Part shown: positions 12,426 to 26,563 of the stretch, in pieces
Layout: every line of letters begins with the position of its first letter
Numbering within the stretch: the first letter of the stretch is position 1
Origin: Schistocephalus solidus
Lineage: Eukaryota; Platyhelminthes; Cestoda; Diphyllobothriidea; Diphyllobothriidae
NCBI GenBank assembly: GCA_017591395.1
Contig: WEDG01004256.1
Span: 62,001 to 126,000 of the forward strand
Reading direction: 5' to 3'
Length of the DNA stretch: 64,000 bases
Made by a program: the position numbers and the translations under genes
Notes under the pieces: model-generated
Seen by the model: the letters and a program-made list of their open reading frames with translations, nothing else
What the model was told of the DNA's origin: nothing
Databases searched by the model: none

Positions 12426-12953
12426 ATTCCGAGCCCAACCGAAACCGTTTTAGACTGTCCACAGCGTTTCCTGAAAGGTTCCTTCGAACGAAGACGGTCG
12501 TAGCATGGTATATTCTATGAGGTATACCAATAACGATGACCAGTCCGAGAAGGAAGAAAATGAATATAGGGAACTTGCAAAAGCATCGGGCTTCAACACG
12601 TGGAAGACTGTTCCGCTTGAATTCGCAGGTAGTCTGCTTAAAATTCCAGGGAAGTGGACTCAACCGAGCTGGTCTGATTCCAAGTTTGTGTACGACTGTA
12701 CTGTGCGTCTAGGATACCTGGAAAGTCTCCACTGACGGTCACAGCGCGAAGAGCACTCACCATTTGCTAAGAGCCACCGCTCACATGTCATTTGCGTAAA
12801 GCTTGCTTGTTACATCTGAACGTCAAACCCGTTCGCCTGTTCGTCCATAACTGGTAGTCAATGGCACACACAGCACAGACAATATGCAGGGAGATGGCGG
12901 TATATTAGGTCGGAAGGAAAAGTTTAACCTTTGTTTTAGAACAGATGCTGGCT
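12426..12953. other. Non-coding stretch, nothing recognised
   Basis: Overlapping short frames on both strands (for example 12505-12735 plus) have no recognisable domain and no splice context. Confidence 0.45.
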
Positions 12954-13853
12954 AGCTGCAAAAGTCACTCTTGGTAAAATTACTACTAACGTAGTAGACG
13001 TTTTTTCTATTCATTTTCAAGGAACTTATAAATTTAAATATATTTTCTATGAAACGTAAGCATAAATATTGTGTTTTGTAATTATTTAGCAGCAAATGAC
13101 GTCTTCTTCCAATTATATGCTCAGAGGAGGGATGTATACAGTTTTAAAAAGGTTTCGAAATATGAGATTTTGAAGGCCTTACAACGTCCATTAAAAATAA
13201 TATCATATCTTTATGTTTATGAATATCCCTCATAAGCCACATTAATTTTAGATTCTTCTGAACACTCTATGATATCTCATTTATGACATATAAAAAGTAA
13301 GCAAAAATCGTTCTCGCATTCATTTGAGAGCAAATCACGTGTTCTTAAAATTTCATCTTCCAAGGAGGAGTGCCTTTAATAAAGTTTTCCAATTTTCGAA
13401 CCTTTTTAAGCCCGATCTGCCGCCGCAGTTGCTTTTAGGGTCCACAGGCTACAAGCTGTATGCTTTCAGTGTAAGGAAGGTAATGCATCGCTGTATGCTA
13501 TTAAGAAGACACCACATACAGAAAAATAAGAAGAAGAAGCAGTGGATGTGGACTATGGTGTATACCTTATGAGGGATATTCATAAACATAAAGATATGAT
13601 ATTATTTTAACGGACATTAAAGGGTCTTAAAAAACTAATACTTCAAAACATTTCTAAAAACTACATATATCCATCCTCTGAGTATAAAATTTGAAGAAGA
13701 CGTGATTTGCTACTAAATTAGTACAAGACACATTATTTATGCTTACGTTTCATATAAAATATACTTAAATTTATAACTTCATTGAAAATGAATCGAAAAA
13801 AACGTTTACTACGTAATGGGTCATTTTAGCAAGAGGGACTTTTGCAGATAGTT
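12954..13853. mobile_element. Fold-back element with roughly 285-bp inverted arms
   Basis: Arms at 12954-13236 and 13566-13853 are extended imperfect reverse complements. The outer tips are AGCTGCAAAAGTCACTCTTG and, reverse-complemented, ATCTGCAAAAGTCCCTCTTG. Inner tips share CATATCTTTATGTTTATGAA and then TATCCCTCATAAG exactly. Another shared run is ATGAAACGTAAGCATAAATA. The roughly 330-bp centre contains GAGCAAATCACGTGTTCTT and CTTCCAAGGAGGAG, a third partial copy of arm sequence in the left-arm orientation. No transposase is visible. Confidence 0.85.
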
Positions 13854-16800
13854 GAAAAGGTGTGCAGTAAACGCAGGAATCCTTGCCTGTCTGAAATATC
13901 TTGCAATTATATTGTAGGGTCCTGTCTTTTCATTTAAGTAATCCTTCCTAATTGACAATGCATTTCAGAATTTTGATTGGCACTTCATGAGATCGATCAA
14001 TGACTCTAGACATTCGATCTCAGAAGCACTTATGAAAGAGCCTATATGGAGTGTAAATTACACCCATCAAAAGTTACACCAAACGGAGTGTAGATCAGGG
14101 TTTTTCTTCGGAGTAAACTGATGCACGGCTCTTTTTAGACTGCGAAAGGGGAAGTATTAGAAGGAGAACAGTCAGCAGTTTGCCTGTCCATCACTCTCTG
14201 GGCCTCTTTCAGCGGTCAGTCCGCAAATGTCACCAGCGTTAAGATAGGAAAACAAAAACTTCCTGTCACGCGACTGACAGGCAGCCGGTAGCAACCGATC
14301 ATCATTGATGGCACTGAGCCAGTTGCTAATATTAAATTCTGTCAGCAGGCGCAGAGAGAAGGAAGACGGGCAGCAGCTGTTACACAGTACCTCACACAAA
14401 ATGCATGAAGTGGAATACACCATTTAGCATTAGCCTAGTGAACTATTTAGTTTGTAACTGATTCATGTAACATTTATAAGACACTATTACGACCTCTTAC
14501 TCCATAATTATTATAACCGCAAGGCCATTAGTAGGATCAGACAGTAGGCCTGACCGGTACTTATGTTAAAGCTCTTGATGTCTGATGTTTGCCTTAATAC
14601 CTTTCACATTCCTTCTGCCATCGTCCACAAATACGGGTCGTACGAACCGCTGGCCTTAGTTTTGCTGGCATTATTAGTCCTATTATTATTTAAACTTGCC
14701 ATACTACTGGCGTGAGCCTTAGTGCCGTCACAGAAGCAATTTTAACGGCGTTTGTATGGCGACTTTTCTACTTAAAATGTCATGAAATTCCTCATCCAAA
14801 CCCAGACCGCAATTGGAGAAAGGAGCAAGAGGAAGGGGAGGCAATCTTTGGCAGGCGCTGAAAAAATGCTGTACTTTGGGGATTTTTGGATATTGACCTG
14901 CTACGCGACGAGACTGCTCCCTCCAGGGCGATTAAGCAACCCCTTTCAGTAGCATAACCATTAAATAAGGAGAGGATAATGAAGGATATGTTGGGCATTG
15001 CCTATTCCATACCAACTTCACGGCATGCTCGATTGACTGCTTAATGTACAAGGATAACACCTCGAAACCAGAGGTTAGACTGATCCTTATAGTGCCAGAA
15101 CTCGACCCCTACATCGCTATAATACGTGTTAAATAAAATTTGATTATTAGCACGACCTAAGCCTGAGTACAATGAGGTCCCAATACTTGTTAAAAAGTAA
15201 AGACAGCCACCGAAGATGGAACGCAGGGAGCAGAAAGCGCCGAAAAGCCTGCTATTTACTTCAAGTACTTAACTTTCTCGGTTGTATGAATGTGGCTTTT
15301 GAAGCTTTGGCTGTCTATGACCTGCCTTCTCATGCGATATTTGGCAAAAATACACCAAAACATAACATGAGAAATCAGGTGAAAAGAAAGAAGAGCTTAT
15401 AGGGAAGATAAGATGAACGAATAGTGAGGCGTAGAAAAAAAGATGGAAATGAGGTGACACCAGAACACGAGGCTCCAATCCTCATTCCCATATGCTGAGA
15501 TTGGCAGTCCAGTTAGCTTTCACATGTTGAGAGTAGAACCCAGGAACGAAAAACAGTAGAAAAACAGTAGCATAGAAGGACACCTCAAAGGCGACAGAAA
15601 ACTGCACCGGTTATGCAGGTTTTGCCCGCGACACACTAACCGAACTGAGAAGTGACTTAAGGCCATTAATTAGAATTCCCACCGACCGAGAAGACACAAA
15701 CTGGACGCTTGCGGGATTCGCCAGCTAGTAAACCTACGCACATATCTAGACTCGGCACTCGGAAAAATTAATTAATTCAATTTAAGCTCTTCCCCCGGTT
15801 TTCTTCATCCACAACGGATGATGCTGCCTCTTGACTCTAGTTGCAAGTGATCGGAAATGACAGTGCCACAGGTGTGGGAAAGGGAAATGACCGCAAATCT
15901 CCGTGGAAGGCGTGGGAACGCTGGCACCGCGCGAGTGTGAACGCACGCCTTCCCCTCGTCTCCCAATGCAGCTCCACTTCATTCACTGTCCTGCCTTGAT
16001 CGCCATTGCTCGCTCCTTCCTTCCTTATAACACTGCCGGTAGGGGATGACGTGGGACGAACGTGGGACCAGCGTGCGTGCGTGATGCATTTGGGTATAGG
16101 TACGTGGAACTATCAACAAGCTAAGTACCCCAAGGTCTCGAGAAGGAAATCATTAATTCTGGGACTTGAATATTTCACGCCAGCTGAGGAAATGTACGCG
16201 ACCTAAGGCAGCTGGGGCACTAAGCGGTGAGTGCGCACAGGTGACGAAATTGCGATCTCATTCACTGCTCTGTTTGAAGGGTAAATAGTCACAAGCGCTT
16301 AAGCGGTGATTTGGTGGTTTAGATTTTTAGACAAAATGAAACCTCATTGTTCCCTTGACCTGCAAAGAGGGTAAAAATCCAAGAGTCCTAGGCGTGCTTA
16401 TTGGTCGATGGCGCCAGGCGAGGGAAGGTGTATTTTTTAAAACAAGTCTCTGCAGCTGTCTTAATTTTCCTGTCGGCAGTCTTCATATACACTCTTTTTG
16501 GTGCAGTTTTAGAACAGATGCTAGCTTTACCCAACACAACTGTTCTTTCAAAAAGTGGGGCCTGTGCATTTATAAGGGAAGAAACTGCAGTCTTGTTACT
16601 GACACAGACTATTCGATTAATAAAAGATTATTAAACGCAGCGTGTGCACATTATTTATTAATCTTCATGTATCCTCCAAATGAATCAATATTGTTAAGAA
16701 AAATATTGAGGAAAAAATAGCAGAGGGAGTCAGCACTTCCCAGGGACCCTTTATATTAAAGAAAAGATAGAAACACAGAGCCCCGAAAAAAACTAGTTAA

Positions 16801-19800
16801 TTACTTTGAGACAGCTAGGAATTATAAACTCCGCTTCGAGAAACTGGCAGTTTCCTCCTCCTAATCCTCACGCTACCGACTGGTAGCATTTTAGGAGGCA
16901 CCTGCAAATGGTGAGCTCACATTCGGTTGGATAATTGGCATAAAACCTACTTTGTAAAAAGATTGTAAGGTCACTTACTTACGACTTTTCCCTCTATGCA
17001 TGATTGCCTTTTGAAAATTCCTTCATGTGCAGGACCAGCTTACTGGAATCGGTCGAAAGGTTGTGTTCGGTCAACAAGTAAAACGTCCTATCTGAGACCA
17101 AATCAACCTTCTGAGAAAATTTGTGCTCTTATGGGCAAGTCGGAAGTCAATGAAAGCAATATACAAGGAATGGAAAAGCAGCTCGGGTCATTTTTTATGG
17201 CTGTTGTACAGTTCAAACTACCAATTTCCTTTGAAACATAACATAATAACTATACTGGTCTGTGGTGATAAGCATGGACGTTTTACCTCATAGACTGCCC
17301 ATTTATATTAAAAATTAGCAGGAGACAAACGCTGCTCAAAAGGTCGACGCTTAAGGTAGCCAACCATAGGTGAAGACCCCTTTTCATTTCAGCATGGGCA
17401 GGGATACCAGTTCCACACCATCCACGCACAAACGTTCACCCGATGCCAAATAACAACGGCCAGACGAATTGCGCAAGTAGAGCATGTTTGAAAAAGATAA
17501 ACATTACTTAAAATTTAAAACTCTTATCTGGGTCAGTAATAAAAGAGGGATCAACAGAAAGCATTGGCAAACCACAAGGCTGAATGGGACGAGGTGAGTT
17601 CCGTCAGCGATCGATGAGCGTTCCTCAACGAAAGCACAATGAATTTTTCTGAAATATCAAAACTACTTTGCACTACTTCTTTGCACATGCTAGAAGCGCA
17701 TGCTAAGGCAGCTAAGATATTCCATTCATTGCGGGAAGAGAAAAAGGGAGACTGTGCAGCAAACGCATTTTCATATGCGTACACAGATGTTTCTCTGACA
17801 GAACGAAATTTTTCCAGATAAAATGGCTTTAAAAAGTAGTTCAGCTTTTTCCAGAGCATGAAGTAAGCAAGAAGAAAATGTCATGCAGCTGGCGAATCAG
17901 GGTCAGCACAAAATTTATTTTCTCCATGGAATATATAATGGAGTCAAAGATACAAATCTAGTGAGAAGTATCACATAAACTATAGTTCAGGGCAATTGGC
18001 ACGACGTCTACAGTCACGCATATAAACCTGAACTCATTAAGTCTTCCCTAAAACCACGGCAGTAAAAATAATAGATGGTTGTCCCTTTGGGAGTTACTTG
18101 ACCCATTTATGGGATAACGAAAACGTCTATAACACAGTCTTCAAATAAGTCTTTAGCTCGGAGTTGTTGTAAGGAAGCGGGATGATCAGCCCAGGATCGT
18201 AGCATTTATAGGATGCTGAACATTTACCGATATAACAGTCTCAGTGCGGCCCTTTAAATGTATCGACAGAAGCAGGCAATATGCACCTGCACGTTCACAC
18301 TGCAGTACGTAGCCACGAAGGAAGAAGTGGGTTAGAAAATACTTCCAGTTGTTAGGACGACAGACTTCAAAGAAGGAGGAATGGGACATTATTCACTGCA
18401 ACAGAAACCCAGTTAAACTGTCAGCTCCGATAGTTAGGTGGTCGTAAGCGGCGACCTCGACGACGGCCCCGCGAGGGAGACAGAGCTGCGCCCTATGTGT
18501 TGGCTTGTTTATAGTGAAGCTGGCCTTCGATGCATCTACGCACAGCTTCTTTCTTCCCAAACTCACGACGGTCTGCCTGCAGACGAAGTGAAGACATCCG
18601 CAGGTGGATGTGGGTGTGGGCGGTGTGGCTGACACAACTAAATAGTTCGTCGACGCGTGACATGCATGACCTGATTCCTAACGCCAAACCTACCAAGTTC
18701 ATCTCAGTGGTCTGGGATCCCATGCAGACGAGAGAGAGAGAGACATAAATGATGCACTGAGGGGGTTCAATTGCAGCCCGACCCTCAGTTCCGAGTAGGA
18801 CCGAGTTAGGCCCTCAGATGAGAGCCTTCCAAGCAAGAACCGTTCGCGTTTCGGAATAGTTTAAAAGTACATTCGCTTGTTTGTACTGAGAACCTTAGCA
18901 CTGGATCTGAACTGTATCGCCCTAATTATCCCTTCGGCTTGTTCGAATCAAACCTGGTAGGACTGGGTTCCCGACGGAGTAACTTATATAACATGACGTA
19001 TCTATTGGATATGACATGCATGAGGGGCATCATGAAGACTAGTTGACGATGGAACTATGACACAATGCTCCCCATTCCAAAGTAAAGCCCAGTGATCTGG
19101 CTCATTGGAAACCTTCAAAATCACAAATTTCAGCTTTCCACGATATTTTAGCCGCTTCCAGACATATTATAGCGAGCTGTGAGCCAAGCTGGTACGCCGA
19201 AGGGTAGCTAAATCCTTTCCCTGTTCTGCATCAGTGACCTTGAAAAGACAGAAACAGTTATAGACAGATGTTTCTCTGGAAAGAAGAGGAGTTTGGTGTG
19301 GCGATAACACTACCCTCTCCCCCCCCCCCCAGAAGGAGGAGAAAGCCCCTACAGTTTGGTCAGGTGGGGTCGCACCAATGCCCAGAACGACAGCTGCAGA
19401 CAGGAGTACTGTTGCGGCCGGGCAGAAAGCATGAAGATGGGAAGACCGTTTTTCTGAAACTGCCACTCACTACAGTTGTCCAGCTACGTCAACCGACAAT
19501 GAAGTCGTGGCGCCTGAGAGAAGACGATGCACACAGACGAAGAAAGTGGGGGAGGAAGGACGACCAAGGCTGATCGGTGACAACAGCTGCCACGAGGAGG
19601 CAAAGAAAACGCGCACAATACCAAGTCTTCTTGTTCTTGTGTCAGTTTTTATTAGCAAGTGGTTTTCCACCACACCCACTCATTCACTTCTCTCTCTTTC
19701 TCTATCGCTCTCCGCCTACACCTTGTCGTCAGTCCTAAGTATCTCAATGGCGTTCACGGCTCTGTTGAGGCTAAGGGAATATCACTGCTTACTTAGGGGG

Positions 19801-21004
19801 AAATTTAAGTGAATTATAAACTTGCTTTTGCCTCAGCCACTACTTATGATATCTGACAGTACATCTAGTGCTGCTGCTGCTGCTGCTGCTACGGATGATG
19901 GTTGTACATTTCACTTTTTCTGCCAAGAGACTACATTCTCCTCTGGAGCTGAAGTGCTGGCACGTCATCGATAGCCAGCTGGTCAAACAAGGAACTGCCG
20001 TGCGATGACAGATTTTCTGAATGCTATCGGAGGAAGGCAGTGAAAGATGACCAGAAAGTGTGAAAAAGCCTGACTTACCAAGCTGACAGTAACTGAAATA
20101 AAATGAGGCTCAGTACCGAAAATGCTAGCTAAAGAACACACGGTTTTTTGCAGGCAGAAGATCAATCGAAGGAACTTATCTGGGAGCTGGGGAGGTGTAT
20201 GTAGTTCAAATAGGGCTTAGGCTCATCTTACATGAGGCCTTCACATGGAACTGCCATTGTTGGGTTGTCAATTCAGATATAGTCGCTTGGAAGATCAGCA
20301 GAAACCACTTGAAGCATAATCCGAATTTGCACAATCAAGTGGGTAGGAGAGAGACTGACATAATAATCTAGCCCTCCAAGAATTTTCCGCTATACCGGCA
20401 GCTACTTAAGGAAACGTTCATTTTTGGTGTTCTTTAGTCACAGGAAATGTTCTCCTAGAGAAAGAACACTATGCATTTTATAGGAAATAAGTCCTGGCGC
20501 AAATGAACTTGACGAGTAAAGTTTTTCCACCGTCATCAAGCTCCTCAGTTGACTTCATAATTTGCCGCTTAAGATCTAAACACAAATACCCTGGTCCAAA
20601 AACCATAGACAGGCGTTTCAAATCACTTTGCTACTAGGATATCAGCCCAGAACCTGAGCCATGAAGTGTGCATGTTTAAGTGCTACTAAAATTCAACTCC
20701 TATCTCCAAATGCCTGCTCTATGATGTAAGGAGGCAGGTGTGTTTGAAGTCAGCCCAGGCTTCCCCAGTTTGTATTATTAGTTCATCCTGATATTTTTAG
20801 CTATCCTGATGGTATCTGAGCTTGTCGAGGCTTTGCCTTTTCAATTTGGTTGGAGGTATTATATATCCTTAGGCTTATCGTGATCTCGTAAGTCTCGTTC
20901 TTAACGTGGCAGACAGTCATTTTACTCTCCTTATTCTTAGTTTATGTTCCATGCGTGACATTGGAAAAAGCCAATTTTTCGAAATTTGGAAACTTTTGTG
21001 TCCA
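13854..21004. other. Long non-coding stretch, simple repeats only
   Basis: No gene or transposon could be supported over about 7 kb. Seen: a (GCT)n triplet tract at about 19869-19890, a C run at about 19318-19330, and a short (GA)n at about 18731-18742. Open frames up to about 120 codons (for example 16355-16720) show no recognised domain. Confidence 0.45.
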
Positions 21005-21152
21005 AAATGGGATCCTAACCCTAGCCCCAACTCCAACCTTAACCGTAACCATCGTCTGAAGCTTTAAACCTAATTTCTCAGGAATTTGGCACAAAGTCAC
21101 ACGTACTGCGGCCGTGTCCTGTGTCCTGTTTAGGCGGTCATATGCGTCATCC
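21005..21152. repeat. Truncated copy of the telomere-like MITE family
   Basis: A short C/A-rich tract (CCTAACCCTAGCCCCAACTC) is followed by GGAATTTGGCACAAAGTCAC and a right terminal repeat CCTGTTTAGGCGGTCATATG ending CGTCATCC. Same orientation as copy 1. The left end is missing or too diverged to place. Confidence 0.6.
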
Positions 21153-24100
21153 TTGCCCGAACAACTCTTGGTGCGAAAAATTGATTCTTAACTAAAATGA
21201 ACAAAGTTCGCCTCAGTAACGTGCCGAGAATGAACCTTCACGATTCATGCTTCTACCTTACCTGCACAGGAGATTATGGTCACTGCAGATAGTCTGCTTC
21301 GAGATTGCTTCATTTTAATGGTGCAAGAGTTTATAGAACATCTCCAACAAACTCGTACTGTAGAACGGAAGTCACCTGAACTAGTCCATCTAGCGGTGCG
21401 ACGTCACCAGACCACGTGTCACTGGAGTGAACACCGTAGCCGCTGTTCATCTAAGTCCTGTCTCATCACTAATATTCCCAAGACCTCATGCCGATCGAGC
21501 TTCACAAGTTTCACTCTCTGGACCACTGACCTTGGGGAGGCGTCTGCAAATTGGACTAAATCAGAAATTCGAGTGCTATACAAACGACAGAATTGACCTA
21601 TTATCTCTTTTATGACAGAGTTCGGAGAATTGGAGTGCTCATTTCGAATAGTAATAGTTATGTCCTGGGAGTCAGATATTTCAGAAAGTGAAATTTAAAA
21701 GTATGGAACCTTTCTAGATGGGCAACAATGGAAAACTTCACTTTCTTAAAAGAGCACTCTTTGGTACTTATTTCAATTGGTAGGTGTCAAGAACATAACT
21801 GCTTTTTGCCCGATAATATGATTTTGTAACTTATTTTACTCGGTCAAGCGACTTTAGGTATTAGTGGCAAACGGCCTCGCCTGAGTCTCACCCGTAAGCG
21901 TTTATTAATATTTTACCATTATTACTGAAAATTATAATTGAGCACGAAAAAATCATCGAGCAACCACGGTCTGTCCAGAAAAACAGGCAGTGGTAGGCGA
22001 AATATTTATTCGCCTTTTGATGCATAGGAAGAATATTCGCGCATGTCTTTTACTGGCAAACTTAAAGCTTCGCACATTTTCTCGACGGATGACAAATTTG
22101 TATGAGTGCATGCTGCGTCCGTGATTTTATTTCCAAGCTACTCATTTATTTACCTTCATGTCCAACCATACACATCGACTCTTTAAAACGCACGGTCACA
22201 TACTGGATTTGTAAAACCATGTGCACTTGTTAAATGTAAAAGTGCGGTGCTTACTGCGTGCATAATTGAGATGTGTTTTATTCCAATCGAATGAGAAATT
22301 CGAAAGTGAGAACTGATGACAGAGTTGACAACAGATACATTCTTTCAGACTTGTGTTTGGCATCGGTTTATGGTCCTAGTTTATGGACCGGGGTTTAGCA
22401 CACATTTTGGCAAACACTTGTTTACACCAATTCCGGCTCAGATTCAAGCATATATAAATAGACATTTTACCAGGTGGTTTTATAAAGTCGAGAACAAGGC
22501 GATAAATAAGTGAGAGCATGCGCACGTCCTCATGTCATTTTACGATCTCACGAGAGGAGTTTCTCAAGACTTCTACTTGTTATGAATCCCTATCGTACAG
22601 TCAACGTTATTTCAGACCCTGGCGTGAATACACGGTTATCAGGCTATCCCGCTTGGAGCCCTGTTTGCGTTCATATCCGCTACATCGCATGGTGCCCGTG
22701 TTGTGCATCAGTGAAAACTTGCCGCCAACGCATTATTTGGCCGTCGCGGCTTACCTGGGCACCCATAAGTATGTGATAAAGGAGGTTAAAAGTCCTAAAT
22801 TCGTGTTTTTTGAGCAGGAATTGAATCTCTCACTTTCAATACTTGTAGAGATCCAAAAAAAAACAATTCGCCTCCTCGGAAGTCATTTCTTGTCATTAAG
22901 GCGTTTATCTCCTCCTGTCCCATCGTCCAGACAATCAGCTCCTGAGAAACCGATCGACATGTGTTCTGGTCATCTGCATCGTTATCACTGCCCATGGCCA
23001 GAAACTAATGCCCTAGAGGCAGGCGCTTTGTGGGAATTTCGGGTGCGCCATGGAGCAATCCCTCTTCATCTCCCTCGCTCTCTCCCTCTCACTCTCACTC
23101 TGTCGTCGGCAGTCGACATGTGGGGCTGCTGAGTTTCAAACGACCGATGGCGGAATTTCAGTTCATCTGCTTATCTCCAAGCTCTCCCCGGACCCTCCTT
23201 CTATACGCCTTCTTCATTCATGGGAGAAAAGTTAGACTGTGATTCTTTGAGGTAGGAATATTTTTCCTCGATATATATATATATATACGTACCAACAGTC
23301 TGCGCATAAAAGACTGAGGGGATTCTCAAAGTATACCAGACTTGCTGTACAAATCCTCCTGCCCCATATAAATAGGTGGAAATACACTTTCCCCCGTTTT
23401 AGGCCTGTGGCTCTTGAATTAATGAAACATTTTAATTGGATTCCTCTTTGCTTAGTTTAATGCGCCTAACTCGGGCCATCAGAATACTGCCACTGTAAAT
23501 ACTGTCAAATGAACTGTTTCACTGATTAAAGATTTACTAAAAGCTTACCATCTGACTCGACCATCTACTCACAGTCCTTATGACATAAGGTTCCTGTAAC
23601 ACGCTTGCTAGATTGTCAACCGTGATGTGCGAAGTTACATCCACGCTATTCAGGGGGTAACAGTAAGACCTCACAAAGTGAAGATTGATGTACGTGTCGA
23701 ATGACTTACCCGAAGAAATTTTATGTGCAACAGATAGAACTGAACTCAGAAAATCAAACGGGATAATACAAAGACTGGGTGCTAGCAGTGCGTACTCAGT
23801 GAGATCGACCATTATCAGCCTGTATATTGTACCCCATTATGTTTCTTGTCACTGAAAGTTTTCTTCTAAGCATTCAAATGTGCTAGTTGCACTTCGAAGT
23901 TCAGCGAGCAAGGTCGCGATTATACCCAACGCTTGTCCATAACAGTCACTATGCAGAAGCAGACCCCAGTTCCTTAAGTCCCTTCGTAAGCTATCTCTGT
24001 CTGGTCTCTGGCCCGCCATCACGTTTCCTATCCGTAAACCTAAGCCCCCCGAAAATATTCGGCTTCGCACAACTGATTAACTGTAACCTTTTTGCATTGT

Positions 24101-25549
24101 AAACAAGGTAGCTTTATTGAATTCTTAGAATGGTTAACTTTAATACCGACATTTCGAATTGTTAAATTTTGCTTGATCCACATGAAGCCTAGCCTGGAGT
24201 AACCCAAAGAATTCAGAAACATTCTTCTCTGTCAAGGAAACCGGAGCGACTTTTGACCAAATTCTTTGATACTCTTGGTAACTTTAAATGAATTACAATC
24301 TTGTTCGTGATGGCCAGGCTTAACATGACCTATCGAAATTCCCTACGTCTTCTAAAATGACCTCTTTTCCCTCAGAGTTCAAATAATATATGCAGGTTTG
24401 CGACTTATAAAGGTCAACTATCTAACGGCTGACAGGAAACTAGCTGAACAACCTAAATTAACTGATCTGGGGGTTGAATAAATTCAATGACTTGTCATTT
24501 TGTTGCAAAGTATGTAGAAATATTAATTGTGCCTACGATGGACGGAACACCTCTGGATGCACTGAAGGTCATTAAGATCGCCTCCTGCCTTCAAGCGGTA
24601 TGCTCTATATTAATGCAATAAAATACTGTCAACTAAGGTCCAGTGTTGAGAAACACACTTACAACGAAATTTGAGAAACCAGTGACCACTACATGCTTAT
24701 CGACTAGTCGTTGCTTTTCGACCACCTGCGACGGCTCTGGAGCCAGAGCTCAGAGATATAACATGATCACCCATATTATATCCTGTAAATAAGAGAGATT
24801 GGTAAATGCCACAACCATGCAAAGGTCTTGTGGTTTCCAGCTTTTGCACTACCTAACCAACTGTAATATATTTCGATTTACAGACATGTTCTTCAGTTTA
24901 TTGCTAAAAAAGGCCCATTTGACGTAGCAGAATATAGGAAGCCATAGAACTTAGGAATCATGCCGAATATTCTACCTTGAAAAATGTAAATATCAACCGT
25001 TGGTGCATAGCGGTTCAGCCCCAAAACCCATGGAGCAGTCGCTCATAAAAATTATAAGTTTACCTTGTGAGTCAGCAAGAACAAACTTTGGGGGAAGGAT
25101 TATTACGAAAGACGGGGGTGAATTGCCCAGGTCCAGAAGGCCCAGAAAGGTGTCATTTCGTTACCACTCATTATATCGAACACCTTACCATAAAGCCTTT
25201 GCAAACACTGATTGCTCATCACTATTTGACTGCTCACGAGGGCTGTAGGCCTAAGCCCGAAGATAAAGCAGAATCGGCCGGATTCCCTGCTGAAATCATA
25301 ATAAATCGATTAACGCTATTCTCATGCGATTTTGCCCGAGCTCTCCTTTATTTCGAACTCGCAAGCTCAGAGGGAGAGCTCCTAACGGAATTTCGGAGGC
25401 CCGGTGTCTGTTCCCATCTCGCATCAACATTTTCGGGCAAAATCGCAAAAGGCGACAAACTCAGGGGAAAAGGATACGTCAGCGAGAATACAGGGCCGGT
25501 GGTATTAGGGGTTTTATGAGTGGGGCTAAATTAAGGAAAGGGGCGAGCT
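21153..25549. other. Non-coding stretch with unassigned open frames
   Basis: A 204-codon plus frame at 22518-23132 and a 150-codon plus frame at 25067-25519 are long for the region. Neither shows a recognisable domain, a good start context or convincing splice flanks. (AT)n occurs at about 23270-23287. No transposon signature identified. Confidence 0.4.
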
Positions 25550-25640
25550 AACCTAACCCTAACCCTACTCATTGTTTTCGCTAGGGTTAGCATTAGATGC
25601 CGGGTTAGTAGGGTTACAAATAAGTTAGCTGCTCCAACAC
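25550..25640. repeat. Head-to-head telomere-like repeats, short palindrome-like array
   Basis: AACCTAACCCTAACCCTACT is followed after about 15 bases by CTAGGGTTAG and then GGGTTAGTAGGGTTA. The C-rich and G-rich strands face each other within 90 bp, flanked by AGCTAAC on the left and GTTAGCT on the right. Unlike the MITE family, no GGCCGCCTAA-type ends are present. Confidence 0.6.
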
Positions 25641-26261
25641 AAGGTGTGGTGGTACGCCCAGGAACGGCTCCGGCCGCAACAGCCACCTGTGCCCTCTCCC
25701 ATCTACGGTCTTCTTGACACTGTTTTTACACCAGGTATAGGTGGGGAGGAGGAGAGAGTGCGGTAGATGCAGCGCAAAAAAAGGAAAAAATCCCCTTTGC
25801 GCTGTCTGTTTGTTTCGGTGGATTAAAATGGCACTTAAAATAGAGATGCTTCAGAGGAGAGTACACAACCACTTCTTACCAATTCACCGCTCAGTAGTCA
25901 CAATCTGCCAACGAACCGGCGGTATTTAATAAATATACAGACATATTAATAATGCGCACACTCAGCCCGCAGAGTAGTCAAGTGGTAGATAGTAGGGATG
26001 TGCATATTTGACGGAATCCACCTCAGTTTTCGGGTCTAACCTGAAAAGGGGTTATTCCGAGGGCTGTGTTCCAGGTTAAAGACCTAGGAATTAGGCCGAA
26101 AATAATAAAAATTAAATGTAAAACTCAAAATAATTACCTACCATAAAGCACCTGGGAATGCTGGTTAGCTGAACTCAGTTCAGCTGCCATACAGCCTGCG
26201 TAGATTAGGCGAAACCGCCGTCTAGGCGTTTGAGTGATACCTGTGCCGAGAGTGCGGTCAT

Positions 26262-26267
<6 letters not shown>
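25641..26267. other. Non-coding stretch, nothing recognised
   Basis: Only short frames, no domain or RNA signal identified. Confidence 0.45.

Positions 26268-26341
<74 letters not shown>
26268..26341. repeat. (CT)n(AT)n compound microsatellite
   Basis: About 34 bp of CT followed by about 40 bp of AT/TA with one interruption. It forms the left border of the composite element at 26344. Confidence 0.9.
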
Positions 26342-26482
26342 CCTATGATAGTGTGGGGCTCACCGATCTGCTTAAGGAACATGTATGTTCCGTTGTGCCC
26401 TGGAGCTCAGACTAGAGCTCTCGCAGGCGGTCGCATAGCGACGTGTAGCATATGATGAAATTGAACTGACAAAGACAAGGGA

Positions 26483-26527
26483 GACCGGAATGGCCATTTC
26501 TGGCTTATTAGCCGTCATCAGCCAGTC
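26483..26527 (-). ncRNA. Hammerhead-ribozyme-like fold
   Basis: Minus-strand copy in the left arm of array A. Same stems and core as the copy at 26792-26836: stem I formed by the complements of CCAGTC (26522-26527) and GACCGG (26483-26488), intact CTGATGA and GAAA. Same C-A mismatch at the base of stem II. Confidence 0.6.
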
Positions 26528-26563
26528 ATACCAATCCTAAGTGTGGCACACCTGGGATCATCC

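Noticed and set aside
26134..26455. Small proteins with Ser-Leu or Ile-Tyr repeats
   Set aside because: Translations of (CT)n and (AT)n microsatellites.
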